Shown: one piece after another, positions 45,908-53,887 of the stretch
How the letters are laid out: each line of letters opens with the position of its first letter
Numbering within the stretch: the first letter of the stretch is position 1
DNA from: Cycloclasticus pugetii PS-1
Lineage (GTDB): Bacteria; Pseudomonadota; Gammaproteobacteria; Methylococcales; Cycloclasticaceae
DNA: 64,000 bases
NCBI RefSeq assembly: GCF_000384415.1
Contig: NZ_ARVU01000001.1
Coordinates: forward strand, 1,302,001-1,366,000
Direction of reading: 5' to 3'
Translations under genes and position numbers: made by a program
Notes under the pieces: generated by a model
Told to the model about the DNA's origin: nothing
The model's input: only the letters and a program-made list of their open reading frames with translations
Databases searched by the model: none

Positions 45908-47253
45908 TGCTCCACACCACCATTTTTCAAGGGACGAGGGTCAGTCGGTACTGTGGCAGGCGTATTCACAGACGATTGGCGGATCGCATTGTCCCGCAGC
46001 AATAGCTCTACAACGGTCGAAGTGACAAATTTATCGCGGGCATCTTTCTCGAAAATCACATTACTGATTTCACTTTCCAGCTCATCCAGCGCCTGGATTA
46101 CCTCTTGCTGCGCGATCTCATTCGCTGCGACATAGCCCTCCTTGCGACCAGCCAATAGCAAGCGTCGAATGATCATCGCCTCCTCCATGACCCTCGCTTC
46201 GGCAATTTCCTGGCCGAGCTTATTAATGACAATGGATATTTCGTCGGGAGATTGATTTCGAATCGCCAGAATGACTTGCAGCGTCACCGCAATACCCGGC
46301 GCTTCGACTTGCTCCAGATTTACCCGTGTAGGCTGTGTTGAACCTGAAACCAGATCCACTAACAGCTGCACGATATCGTCAGTAGTCTCCTCAATATAGG
46401 GAATCAGTCCTTTTCCAGGCCTTGTCCCTTTGGTACAGCTGTCACAGAGACCTACCTCAATCTCACCCAGTACATTATTGATCCACCGGTCAACCGCGTT
46501 AGGACCGGCAAAATGCTGAGCAAGAGGTGCGCTACCAGGCAAGTTACTACTTGTTTCTGGAGGCCGTTGCGACAATATATTCAATCCAGCTTTGGCAACA
46601 TCTGACAGCACCCGAATCGGCGGCTGGTTAACTCCACCCGCCCTCAGGCCACCTACCCATTCAATTCCCTCGTTAGGCGCATCTTCTGCATCGTCGACCG
46701 CATCATGGATATTGGCTCCACCAATTCCCACCGACCGCTTCCAGGAGTCGCCCCAACTGACTGTAATCCACTCATCAAAAGGGTTTGTGTTATTGGCGAT
46801 CTCGTACTGGATACGCTCACAGCTTTTAGTGGCCAGCGAAAAGGATTCGTTGGCGCGCAATAAGGCGTTTTGAAACAGGTCATACAGGCCAGGATTTGCC
46901 TTTTGAAGAATATAACCAGGCAAATTTGCTATCGCGGCTGTGGCTGCCAATTCAATGGCATTAACAGCGTTATCGACACCATTTCGCAAATTGTCCAGTG
47001 AACTTTCAATAGCCACCATTGGATCAAAACCGCTGCAACTGAGAGCAGAGGCCTGTCCGCTTAGTGATAAATCAATCGTAGTGATATTGAGGCTGGGGGG
47101 AATAGCAATATCCCGCCCCCCACCAATCTTGTAGTAAAACAGGCTATCGTCGCTTGGCGCTTCTGCGGCAATTAGCGAATGACACGTCATAACACTAACC
47201 GCCAGGATAACCAACCGGCGACAGAACCGCGTGGTTGTATGTTTGGCAATCAT
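45904..47253 (-). CDS. Integrating conjugative element protein, PFL_4711 family (TIGR03755)
   Basis: About 449 residues from ATG 47253, with GAGGG six bases before it. A signal peptide (to about residue 29, SLIAAEAPSDD) is followed by FYYKIGGGRDIAIPPS, a periplasmic Cys (ALSCSGFDPMVAIESSLDNLRNGV) and CDSCTKGTRPGKGLIPYIEE. This matches the PFL_4711 family, a periplasmic, TraH-like component of the transfer apparatus. It sits between the PFL_4710-type gene (upstream) and the small membrane protein, the expected order. Confidence 0.88.
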   Translation of the reverse strand: MIAKHTTTRFCRRLVILAVSVMTCHSLIAAEAPSDDSLFYYKIGGGRDIAIPPSLNITTIDLSLSGQASALSCSGFDPMVAIESSLDNLRNGVDNAVNAIELAATAAIANLPGYILQKANPGLYDLFQNALLRANESFSLATKSCERIQYEIANNTNPFDEWITVSWGDSWKRSVGIGGANIHDAVDDAEDAPNEGIEWVGGLRAGGVNQPPIRVLSDVAKAGLNILSQRPPETSSNLPGSAPLAQHFAGPNAVDRWINNVLGEIEVGLCDSCTKGTRPGKGLIPYIEETTDDIVQLLVDLVSGSTQPTRVNLEQVEAPGIAVTLQVILAIRNQSPDEISIVINKLGQEIAEARVMEEAMIIRRLLLAGRKEGYVAANEIAQQEVIQALDELESEISNVIFEKDARDKFVTSTVVELLLRDNAIRQSSVNTPATVPTDPRPLKNGGVEQ

Positions 47254-48263
47254 AAACAAACCCTCACCGGAACAGTGAATAAGTAAGCACCTTTTGCCTC
47301 ACAGCACTCGTAGGGACGCCACAAGGTAAACGCGTATCGGTTATCTTCAGAATGACGCCCCTGGGACCACGAAGTACTCAACACATCGTTTTCACCAAAG
47401 GCATAACATTGCTCATCGACTTCAGGTGCGAGCATTTGCCATACCCCCGTACCCGGATCATTCTCAACCAACTCGCCCGGTAACCAGGTACGGTTATAAC
47501 CATTACCATCAAGTGCGTTATAGACATGGGGTTGGCGGGTTTGGGTAACGATATTGCCAGCCCGCTGTGCAACCACCGCAGCCGCCTTGGCATCATCCTT
47601 TTGATTGATAAATCCTGTACGCGGCCAAACCGGCCCCCATTGTTGCTGTATACCATCTCCCACTACACGTCGACCGGGTAACAGGTTTTGTAAATACAAC
47701 ATTTCTGGCAAACCAAGACGCCAGGTCAATGCATCCAGTGAAGAGAGCAGGTACGGGTTGAAGGACTCGGCTTCGGATGGGCAGTAATAACCTGAGTCAC
47801 CAATAAAATCAGAAACTGAAGAAAAGGGATGGCCAATCGCAGTTACTTCTTTGAAGCGCAAACTCTGATCAGTCGCTGGATTACCTCCTTCAACACGGTG
47901 CCCTCCTCCCACAAAAGCACCGTGAAAGGTACTGACGATCCCACTGACTATTCCTGAATCTAGCGAACCAAATAAGGATTCCATCTCCTGCCATGGGTTA
48001 TCGCCGGGCTCGTCGTAGACACTCACCACCAGATCCGGATTGTAGTGTGCGACTCGGATGCTGGTCTCGATAGAACATTCATAAATACTGCAACGCAGCC
48101 AGACACAGACGCCAGTAATGCAATAGTTCAAGCAGGAACGATCCAGCGTAATTGCTCCAACAATATCCGCAGTTGTTATCGTCGTCGGTTCTGCCTCAAA
48201 GGCCTGTAGTTTGTATCCTTGCAACAGCACAAATAGCATGACTACTTGAATAAGTTTATTCAT
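47250..48263 (-). CDS. Integrating conjugative element protein, PFL_4710 family (TIGR03756)
   Basis: About 337 residues; ATG 48263 overlaps the stop of the preceding gene. It has a signal peptide (to about residue 20) and a Cys-rich N-terminus (SCLNYCITGVCVWLRCSIYECSIETSIRVAHYNPDLVVSVYDEPG) like TraU. WGPVWPRTGFINQKDDAKAAAVVAQRAG follows in the C-terminal half. It belongs to the PFL_4710 family, a TraU-like periplasmic protein needed for mating-pair formation. Many disulfides are expected, so it should depend on Dsb proteins of the host or ICE. Confidence 0.9.
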   Translation of the reverse strand: MNKLIQVVMLFVLLQGYKLQAFEAEPTTITTADIVGAITLDRSCLNYCITGVCVWLRCSIYECSIETSIRVAHYNPDLVVSVYDEPGDNPWQEMESLFGSLDSGIVSGIVSTFHGAFVGGGHRVEGGNPATDQSLRFKEVTAIGHPFSSVSDFIGDSGYYCPSEAESFNPYLLSSLDALTWRLGLPEMLYLQNLLPGRRVVGDGIQQQWGPVWPRTGFINQKDDAKAAAVVAQRAGNIVTQTRQPHVYNALDGNGYNRTWLPGELVENDPGTGVWQMLAPEVDEQCYAFGENDVLSTSWSQGRHSEDNRYAFTLWRPYECCEAKGAYLFTVPVRVCL

Positions 48264-48742
48264 CAATTACCCCCTCCATTTTTATCTTTAAGCCACTGAC
48301 GATGCCGATTGATGGCTAGAGAGAGATCGGTCATTCCATAGATCACCTCTCGCTTATCGAAAATAATTACTGGATAACGGTCAAGGCCATACGCCATCAT
48401 AGTGCCCAGAGGAAGATATGCAGCGCGCAATTCGTCTTCCAATTTAGAACGTCCTAATTCAGCAATTTTCTGCTGAACCAAGGCGCGGGCCAATGTTTCA
48501 TCATTGGGCAGCCCTTCGCTCAATTGCTCCTGGATAGACTGGACTGCATCAAGACTTAGGATGGTAATTTCTGAATTGTTTTCGGAAGGACTCGTGTTAT
48601 TCCAATCGGCTGGCTGAAAAGGTCGTTGATTAGAGGTGATCGCAATAATTGACAGTGGCAAGTCGTCAGCACTAGCTGACGATATGGTCAGTTCCACGAG
48701 TACGATTGCAGCAGATACAACAAAAATCTTCAGTTTCGACAC
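48263..48742 (-). CDS. Integrating conjugative element protein, PFL_4709 family (TIGR03757)
   Basis: 159 residues starting at GTG 48742 (GTG TCG AAA). A signal peptide (to about residue 25, SSASADD) is followed by a domain with LNPF-like spacing and the end DRYPVIIFDKREVIYGMTDLSLAINRHRQW (about 118-147), which fits the TrbC-like PFL_4709 family. It is the first gene of this tra block. Immediately upstream the orientation changes and the second metal island begins. Confidence 0.83.
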   Translation of the reverse strand: MSKLKIFVVSAAIVLVELTISSASADDLPLSIIAITSNQRPFQPADWNNTSPSENNSEITILSLDAVQSIQEQLSEGLPNDETLARALVQQKIAELGRSKLEDELRAAYLPLGTMMAYGLDRYPVIIFDKREVIYGMTDLSLAINRHRQWLKDKNGGGN

Positions 48743-48964
48743 GCTCTAATCTCACACATAGGCTCAGTTGGCCCTATGGTTAATCAGTTGCCGAAATAGA
48801 ACGATAAGAAAGCTTTCATGCTGAAAAGTAAGATATTTGGAGACTTAGAGGTGCTTTTCCGGGAATTAGATCAGGAAGCCGTCCAATGAGTACCACCTCG
48901 ACAAATGACCGGCGGGAATAACTACGCCAAGTATCGTAACTATGAATATCGAATACAACTCAGC

Positions 48965-48995
48965 TTGACTCTATAGCTACTATAGACATTACAAT
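48965..48995 (+). promoter_or_regulatory. PbrR-type promoter/operator of the pbrT-like gene
   Basis: TTGACT (48965-48970), a 19-bp spacer containing the palindrome CTATAGCTACTATAG (48971-48985), and TACAAT (48990-48995). It is a textbook MerR-family promoter, 37 bases before the PbrT-like start. The other part of this 290-base gap (48743-48964) shows no gene; it may contain the edge of the inserted island. Confidence 0.9.
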
Positions 48996-49031
48996 TGCGA
49001 ATAATTATCAGTTAGCCCAAGGAAAACCCAT

Positions 49032-50993
49032 ATGCCGCCGCTTGTAATGACCCTTTCATCTGAACGAAAGCATTCTATTAGGCGTATTTATGCGTTTTGC
49101 CTTTTATTTGTGTTCGTATCTTGGTCAATCGTGGGCCTTGCCGCACCCGAAGATCACCTGGTGGAACTACGGCAGATTGCACAACTAGCAGAATATATCG
49201 GTGTTGATTACTCCGAAGCTGTCAACGACGGTCAGATAACTGACAACGGTGAGTATCAGGAGATGCTGGAGTTCTCCAGCCTAATTACTACGAAAATCTC
49301 GCGTGTAGCTGAATCTTTTAGCAAGCTCCAACCTATTGTCCACCAAGCAAAGTCGCTTCAATCATCTATCCAGAACAAACAAAGCATCAATACCGTGCGA
49401 GTGTTAACCGCTGAATTGAGGTATTCAGTACTGACACTGGCACCACAATCATCTCTGCCCACTGCGCTAATGGCGATAGCTAAAAGGCAACAGATGTATG
49501 AAAACAACTGTGCTAGCTGCCACGGTGTAACCGGACAGGGAGATGGAATTGCAGCTGCAAATTTAGAGCCATCCCCTACTGATTTCACTGACAAAGAACG
49601 CGCATTAAACCGATCCATCCTCGGCCTATATGATGCGATTGCCAACGGTATCGACGGCACGGCTATGCCTGCTTTTGCTCAATTAACCGACCAACAGAAG
49701 TGGTCGCTGGCGTTCTATGTGGGTAGCCTTGCTTTCCAGCCATCTGAGCAACTTCCCGCTCAAGCCGACCCCGCCATTTCTCTGCACCAGCTTGTAAACT
49801 ATAGTCCCTCGTTGTTAGCCAAAGAGCTGCCCGACAAGCACACAAATGTCATTGAACAACTTCGAGCCAACCCGAACCCATTGTTTGTCGCAAAGAGCAC
49901 TCCATTAAGTATCACCCGAGAACGGCTTAAAGCAGCGCAATCTGCGTACCACATGGGCGAATATGATCGGGCACACAATCTCACTGTTAGCGCTTATCTG
50001 GATGGTTTTGAATTAGTTGAAAACAACCTGGATGCAAGAAATCAAGCATTGCGGAAAAGTATTGAAACCACCTTGATTAAACTTCGTCATGCTATCAGCC
50101 AGCCACAAAATGACCCCGAATTGGACAGCGTGATGTCCAATGCATTCAATCAATTGGATCAAGCCGAACGGCTTTTAACTGAATCGGCCCTATCGAATGG
50201 AACGCTTTTTTCAGCGAGTTTGGTGATTCTGCTACGCGAAGGCTTGGAAGCGCTGTTAGTCATTATTGCGTTAACGACAGTGCTGATACGAACGCAACGC
50301 CGGGATGCACTAAAGTATGTGCATGCTGGGTGGATTTCCGCGCTATTCGCTGGTGGTGCCACATGGCTGGTAGCCCAAACACTAATCAGTATAAGCGGTG
50401 CCAGTAGGGAAGTAATGGAGGGTGTCGCCGCGATGTTAGCCGCGGTGGTGTTATTTTATGTCGGCATCTGGATGCATGACAAAACTCATGCTGAGCAATG
50501 GCAAGCCTATATCCAGCAACATATTAACACCAAACTTAAGTCTGGAACCCTCTGGGGATTAACCGCCCTTGCATTTATCGCAGTGTACCGCGAAATATTT
50601 GAAACGATTCTTTTTTACCAATCGCTGCTGACACAATCTGTTGATGCTCAATTGTCTTATGTCGCAGGGGGGTTCTTTCTCGGCACAATTATACTCTTCG
50701 TGTTGGCGTGGGTATTGATCAAGTATTCAATCAAGCTCCCCATAGCTCGCTTCTTCGCGACAACCACCTATTTATTATTGACCCTCTCGTTCGTACTAAT
50801 GGGCAAGGCTGTATCAGCTCTTCAAGAAGCTGCTTTTATCGATATTTCACCATTGCCGGTTAGTTTTTCAATTGAATGGATTGGCGTTAATTCAACATGG
50901 CAGGGAGTATTGTCCCAGGCACTGATACTACTCGCTTTCGCTGTGGTCATACTACGGTCGAAAGTTAGGAGGAATTCGATACGGCAGGCATAG
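49032..50993 (+). CDS. pbrT: PbrT-like cytochrome c/FTR1 permease fusion
   Basis: 653 residues. A signal peptide (about residues 15-38) and helical periplasmic region precede a c-type haem site NCASCHGVTGQGDG (Cys160). The membrane half is an FTR1-type permease with six to seven helices and its two REGxE-like motifs, REGLEALL (Arg402) and REIFETI (Arg520). Cytochrome-FTR1 fusions in pbr clusters (PbrT) take up Pb(II) or iron. The promoter is of PbrR type and the regulator gene follows convergently. AAGGA precedes ATG 49032. The alternative is plain Fe(II) uptake. Confidence 0.88.
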   Translation: MPPLVMTLSSERKHSIRRIYAFCLLFVFVSWSIVGLAAPEDHLVELRQIAQLAEYIGVDYSEAVNDGQITDNGEYQEMLEFSSLITTKISRVAESFSKLQPIVHQAKSLQSSIQNKQSINTVRVLTAELRYSVLTLAPQSSLPTALMAIAKRQQMYENNCASCHGVTGQGDGIAAANLEPSPTDFTDKERALNRSILGLYDAIANGIDGTAMPAFAQLTDQQKWSLAFYVGSLAFQPSEQLPAQADPAISLHQLVNYSPSLLAKELPDKHTNVIEQLRANPNPLFVAKSTPLSITRERLKAAQSAYHMGEYDRAHNLTVSAYLDGFELVENNLDARNQALRKSIETTLIKLRHAISQPQNDPELDSVMSNAFNQLDQAERLLTESALSNGTLFSASLVILLREGLEALLVIIALTTVLIRTQRRDALKYVHAGWISALFAGGATWLVAQTLISISGASREVMEGVAAMLAAVVLFYVGIWMHDKTHAEQWQAYIQQHINTKLKSGTLWGLTALAFIAVYREIFETILFYQSLLTQSVDAQLSYVAGGFFLGTIILFVLAWVLIKYSIKLPIARFFATTTYLLLTLSFVLMGKAVSALQEAAFIDISPLPVSFSIEWIGVNSTWQGVLSQALILLAFAVVILRSKVRRNSIRQA

Positions 50994-51016
50994 CGTCCAA
51001 TAACAAGGAATAGGCT

Positions 51017-51424
51017 TCACGGATTCTCCAGTTGCTTTGCCGACAAGTTTCTCAAAATACCGCACTCCTCGACAGTGCGGTTAGTTGAGCAGCTATCCCG
51101 TAGCGATGTTAGATGTCGCCGAAGCCCTTCCAGTTCCTTCATACGTTGCTCCACTTGCTCAATATGATTATCAATCATCTTGTTCACATCATCACAATGC
51201 ATACCAGGCGATTGGTTTAATTCAATCAACTGACGAACCTCTGATAAAGCAAGGTCAAGGCTACGGCAATTTTTAATAAACATAAGTTGTCCAACAGCCG
51301 ACTGGTCATACAGACGAAAATTCCCTTCACTGCGCCTTTTCGATGCAAGCAGTTTCTCTTTTTCGTAATAGCGTATTGTCTGCACGGAGCACCCGGTTAA
51401 TTTGGCTAGCTCGCCAATTTTCAT
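51017..51424 (-). CDS. pbrR: PbrR/CadR-like MerR-family regulator
   Basis: About 135 residues from ATG 51424 (MKIGELAKLTGCSVQTIRYY). The winged helix has a Cys in its recognition region (LTGCSVQ, Cys11), as in PbrR. The metal-site cysteines lie in SPGMHCDDVN (about residue 77) and in RDSCSTNRTVEECGIL near the C-terminus. That set (three conserved Cys plus the N-terminal one) fits PbrR and CadR, sensors of Pb(II)/Cd(II). It is convergent with the pbrT-like gene and divergent from the CDF gene, and should control both through their two palindromic promoters. Confidence 0.9.
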   Translation of the reverse strand: MKIGELAKLTGCSVQTIRYYEKEKLLASKRRSEGNFRLYDQSAVGQLMFIKNCRSLDLALSEVRQLIELNQSPGMHCDDVNKMIDNHIEQVEQRMKELEGLRRHLTSLRDSCSTNRTVEECGILRNLSAKQLENP

Positions 51425-51439
51425 CATTTTCTCCAAAGC

Positions 51440-51470
51440 TTGACTCTATAGTAACTATAGATTTTATACT
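51440..51470 (+). promoter_or_regulatory. PbrR-type promoter/operator of the CDF operon
   Basis: TTGACT (51440-51445), a 19-bp spacer with the perfect palindrome CTATAGTAACTATAG (51446-51460), and TATACT (51465-51470). It lies between divergent pbrR and the first CDF gene, 31 bases before its start. Its symmetry would also allow autorepression of pbrR. Confidence 0.92.
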
Positions 51471-51500
51471 GCACTTTCATATAAACACAAGAGTATTCTC

Positions 51501-52400
51501 ATGAAGGCTAGCTGCACCGGGGAATGTACCAACCAGGTAGAAACCGACATAACCTCACCGCCTCTAACAGACACACCACCCAAGGGTGGATTTGTCAGTC
51601 AATTCACGGTCCCTAAGATGGATTGCCCTTCTGAAGAGCGGATGATTCGCTTAGCTCTTGATGATCTTGGGCCTGAGATTGCCCTTGAATTTGACACGCC
51701 ACACCGAAGTCTCAAAGTCTTTTATGCCAATAACCTGGAAATCATACAGTCACGGATCGAATCACTTGGTCTGGGCGCTACGCTTGACTTCACACAGAAT
51801 ATTGGCAGCAGTGAATTATCTCAGGCCGTAGTTTCAGCTGGTGCCGTCAATCAGAAAGAGGCAGGGATACTCAAATGGCTGTTAGCCATCAATGGCATCA
51901 TGTTTGGTATTGAAATGGTTGTTGGCTGGTACGCCCAGTCAACCGGACTAATTGCCGATTCCCTGGATATGTTTGCTGATGCTGCCGTTTATGGATTGGC
52001 CCTCTACGCCGTAGGCCACAGCGCTCGCATGAAGCTACGAGCGGCACACTTTTCCGGTTGGTTACAAATGATTCTAGCACTTGGCGCGCTGAGTGAAGTC
52101 ATCAGGCGATTTATATTTGGCAGTGAGCCCTTATCCATGCTTATGATGAGCTTTGGTTTACTCGCATTGATTGCCAACTCCCTGTGCCTGGTACTGATCA
52201 ACAAGCAAAAAGACAGTGGTGTACACATGAAAGCAAGTTGGATTTTTTCGGCCAACGATGTGATCGCTAATTTAGGGCTTATCATGGCAGGTTTACTGGT
52301 TGCACTAACCGATTCACGTTATCCGGATTTGGTGATTGGTTTCGTGATCGGCTTAATCGTTTTGAATGGCGCACGCCGTATTTTGCAATTGAAATCGTGA
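51501..52400 (+). CDS. CDF-type cation transporter with N-terminal HMA-like domain
   Basis: 299 residues. The N-terminus has Cys-rich MKASCTGECTNQ and an HMA-like fold whose metal loop reads VPKMDCPSEERMIRL (about residues 36-50). The membrane part follows (about 115-299) with the CDF signature ADSLDMFADAAVYGLALYAVG and a second Asp/Asn site SANDVIANLG. The usual C-terminal cytoplasmic domain of CDF proteins is absent; the sensor domain seems to have moved to the N-terminus. It is under a PbrR-type promoter and precedes a second CDF gene by 26 bases. Likely exports Pb, Cd or Zn. Confidence 0.88.
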   Translation: MKASCTGECTNQVETDITSPPLTDTPPKGGFVSQFTVPKMDCPSEERMIRLALDDLGPEIALEFDTPHRSLKVFYANNLEIIQSRIESLGLGATLDFTQNIGSSELSQAVVSAGAVNQKEAGILKWLLAINGIMFGIEMVVGWYAQSTGLIADSLDMFADAAVYGLALYAVGHSARMKLRAAHFSGWLQMILALGALSEVIRRFIFGSEPLSMLMMSFGLLALIANSLCLVLINKQKDSGVHMKASWIFSANDVIANLGLIMAGLLVALTDSRYPDLVIGFVIGLIVLNGARRILQLKS

Positions 52401-52426
52401 ATGCAAAAAAGGTAACTTAATCCGTT

Positions 52427-53338
52427 ATGCATAATCACAATCATGAATCATCTGACTCACGCATTGGTTGGGCGTTCTTTCTCAATCTTGGATTCACCAT
52501 TGTGGAATTTATTGGTGGCTGGCTCACCAACAGCACAGCAATCATGGCGGATGCCGTGCATGATCTTGGCGATAGCTTATCAATCGGGCTCGCCTGGATT
52601 TTAAGCAAAATAGCGCATAAACAAGCTAACGACACCTATAGTTATGGCTATCAAAGATTTTCCTTGTTAGGCGCACTGGTTAATGGCGCGGTTCTCATCG
52701 GCGGGTCTATATGGGTATTAAGCGAAGCAATTCCCCGCTTATCCGATCCAGAAATGCCCCATGCACAGGGCATGATTGTTCTGGCCATATTTGGAATAGC
52801 CGTCAATGGATTCGCCGCTTATAAGCTTAGCCATGGAAAATCATTAAATGAGCGCGTTTTGAATTGGCACTTATTAGAAGACGTTTTAGGCTGGGTGGCA
52901 GTTTTACTCGTTGCTGTTGTGCTTAGCTTTGTCGATCTCCCTGTGCTCGATCCACTTTTATCCATCGGATTTACCTTGTTCATATTATTCAATGTCACCA
53001 AGACACTCATCGACACCATTAAGATTTTTCTTCAGGCAACGCCAGACACAAAAGTTCGGCAGGATATCATTAGCGACTTGAAATCTCTTGAGAAAATTAG
53101 GAGTGTACATCACGTCCATATCTGGTCGCTTGATGGTGCTAATGATGTATTAACCGCACACCTTGAACTCGAAAAGGCGATAAGCGATTTAGGCCAACAG
53201 GAGCTAAAACGAGAAATTTCAAGGACTCTACAACGCTACGACTTATCGCATACAACGATAGAATTAGAATTCCCCGATGAAGACTGCCGAGATAGCGAAG
53301 CAACTTCAACCAAAACAACATTGCCAACAAGTCCTTGA
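52427..53338 (+). CDS. CDF zinc/cadmium efflux transporter (CzcD/ZitB type)
   Basis: 303 residues with six transmembrane helices. The His-rich N-terminus is MHNHNHESSD. Site A residues are in ADAVHDLGDS (about 41-50: His and Asp) and HLLEDVLGW (about 149-157: His and Asp), as in ZitB/CzcD. A C-terminal cytoplasmic domain follows (ISDLKSLEKIRSVHHVHIWSLDGANDVLTAHLEL, about 206-239). It uses the proton gradient to export Zn(II) or Cd(II) into the periplasm, where CzcCBA can move it outside. Confidence 0.93.
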   Translation: MHNHNHESSDSRIGWAFFLNLGFTIVEFIGGWLTNSTAIMADAVHDLGDSLSIGLAWILSKIAHKQANDTYSYGYQRFSLLGALVNGAVLIGGSIWVLSEAIPRLSDPEMPHAQGMIVLAIFGIAVNGFAAYKLSHGKSLNERVLNWHLLEDVLGWVAVLLVAVVLSFVDLPVLDPLLSIGFTLFILFNVTKTLIDTIKIFLQATPDTKVRQDIISDLKSLEKIRSVHHVHIWSLDGANDVLTAHLELEKAISDLGQQELKREISRTLQRYDLSHTTIELEFPDEDCRDSEATSTKTTLPTSP

Positions 53339-53468
53339 AGTCAACCATAAATGAAAACAGTCGAATTTTTAAACAATTCTACTAAGAATCTTGATCAGAT
53401 AGACATATTTAGTATCAAACGCATTAACCGTATAGATTATACAAACCGAATGGTATAGAATTAATAGT

Positions 53469-53786
53469 ATGTTGCGGCCATTCATCTCATACCTGTTTAT
53501 CTTTTCGCTACTCTTTATGGGTATCGAAAGCGCTGTCGATATTACCGGTGGTGAACACCCCCACGGTGACGAATATGCGCATGTCCTGGACAGCGATGAC
53601 TCGCATTCATCTGATTCAACTACTGACAACGACCACTGCTCACATTGCTGCCACGGTCATACCGGCAGCATTGCCGGTCATGCTCCAGTACTGAACTGTG
53701 ACATGGCTAATCAACAGTTTTCTTTCTACCAGCCACACTTCCTCAACTTTACCCAAGCACCACCCACTCCGCCGCCCAACGTATAA
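53469..53786 (+). CDS. His/Cys-rich secreted protein at head of czc operon (CzcI/DUF2946-like)
   Basis: 105 residues: signal peptide (to about residue 23) and a ligand-rich centre (GGEHPHGDEYAHVLDSDDSH, then DNDHCSHCCHGHTG). The Pro-rich end FTQAPPTPPPNV recalls the RPP/HPP tails of the CopL-like proteins at 34.5 and 39.7 kb. In czc clusters this place is taken by CzcI, a small periplasmic regulator-like protein. It lies 100 bases before the czcC-like gene. Family naming is tentative. Confidence 0.7.
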   Translation: MLRPFISYLFIFSLLFMGIESAVDITGGEHPHGDEYAHVLDSDDSHSSDSTTDNDHCSHCCHGHTGSIAGHAPVLNCDMANQQFSFYQPHFLNFTQAPPTPPPNV

Positions 53787-53887
53787 ATCATTTCTGATCT
53801 TTATCAGCATACCTACTGTTGTGGAGCGACATTCGCTTACAACAACTACGTGTGCACGAATGTTTATGGAATATCGGACTATGATTT

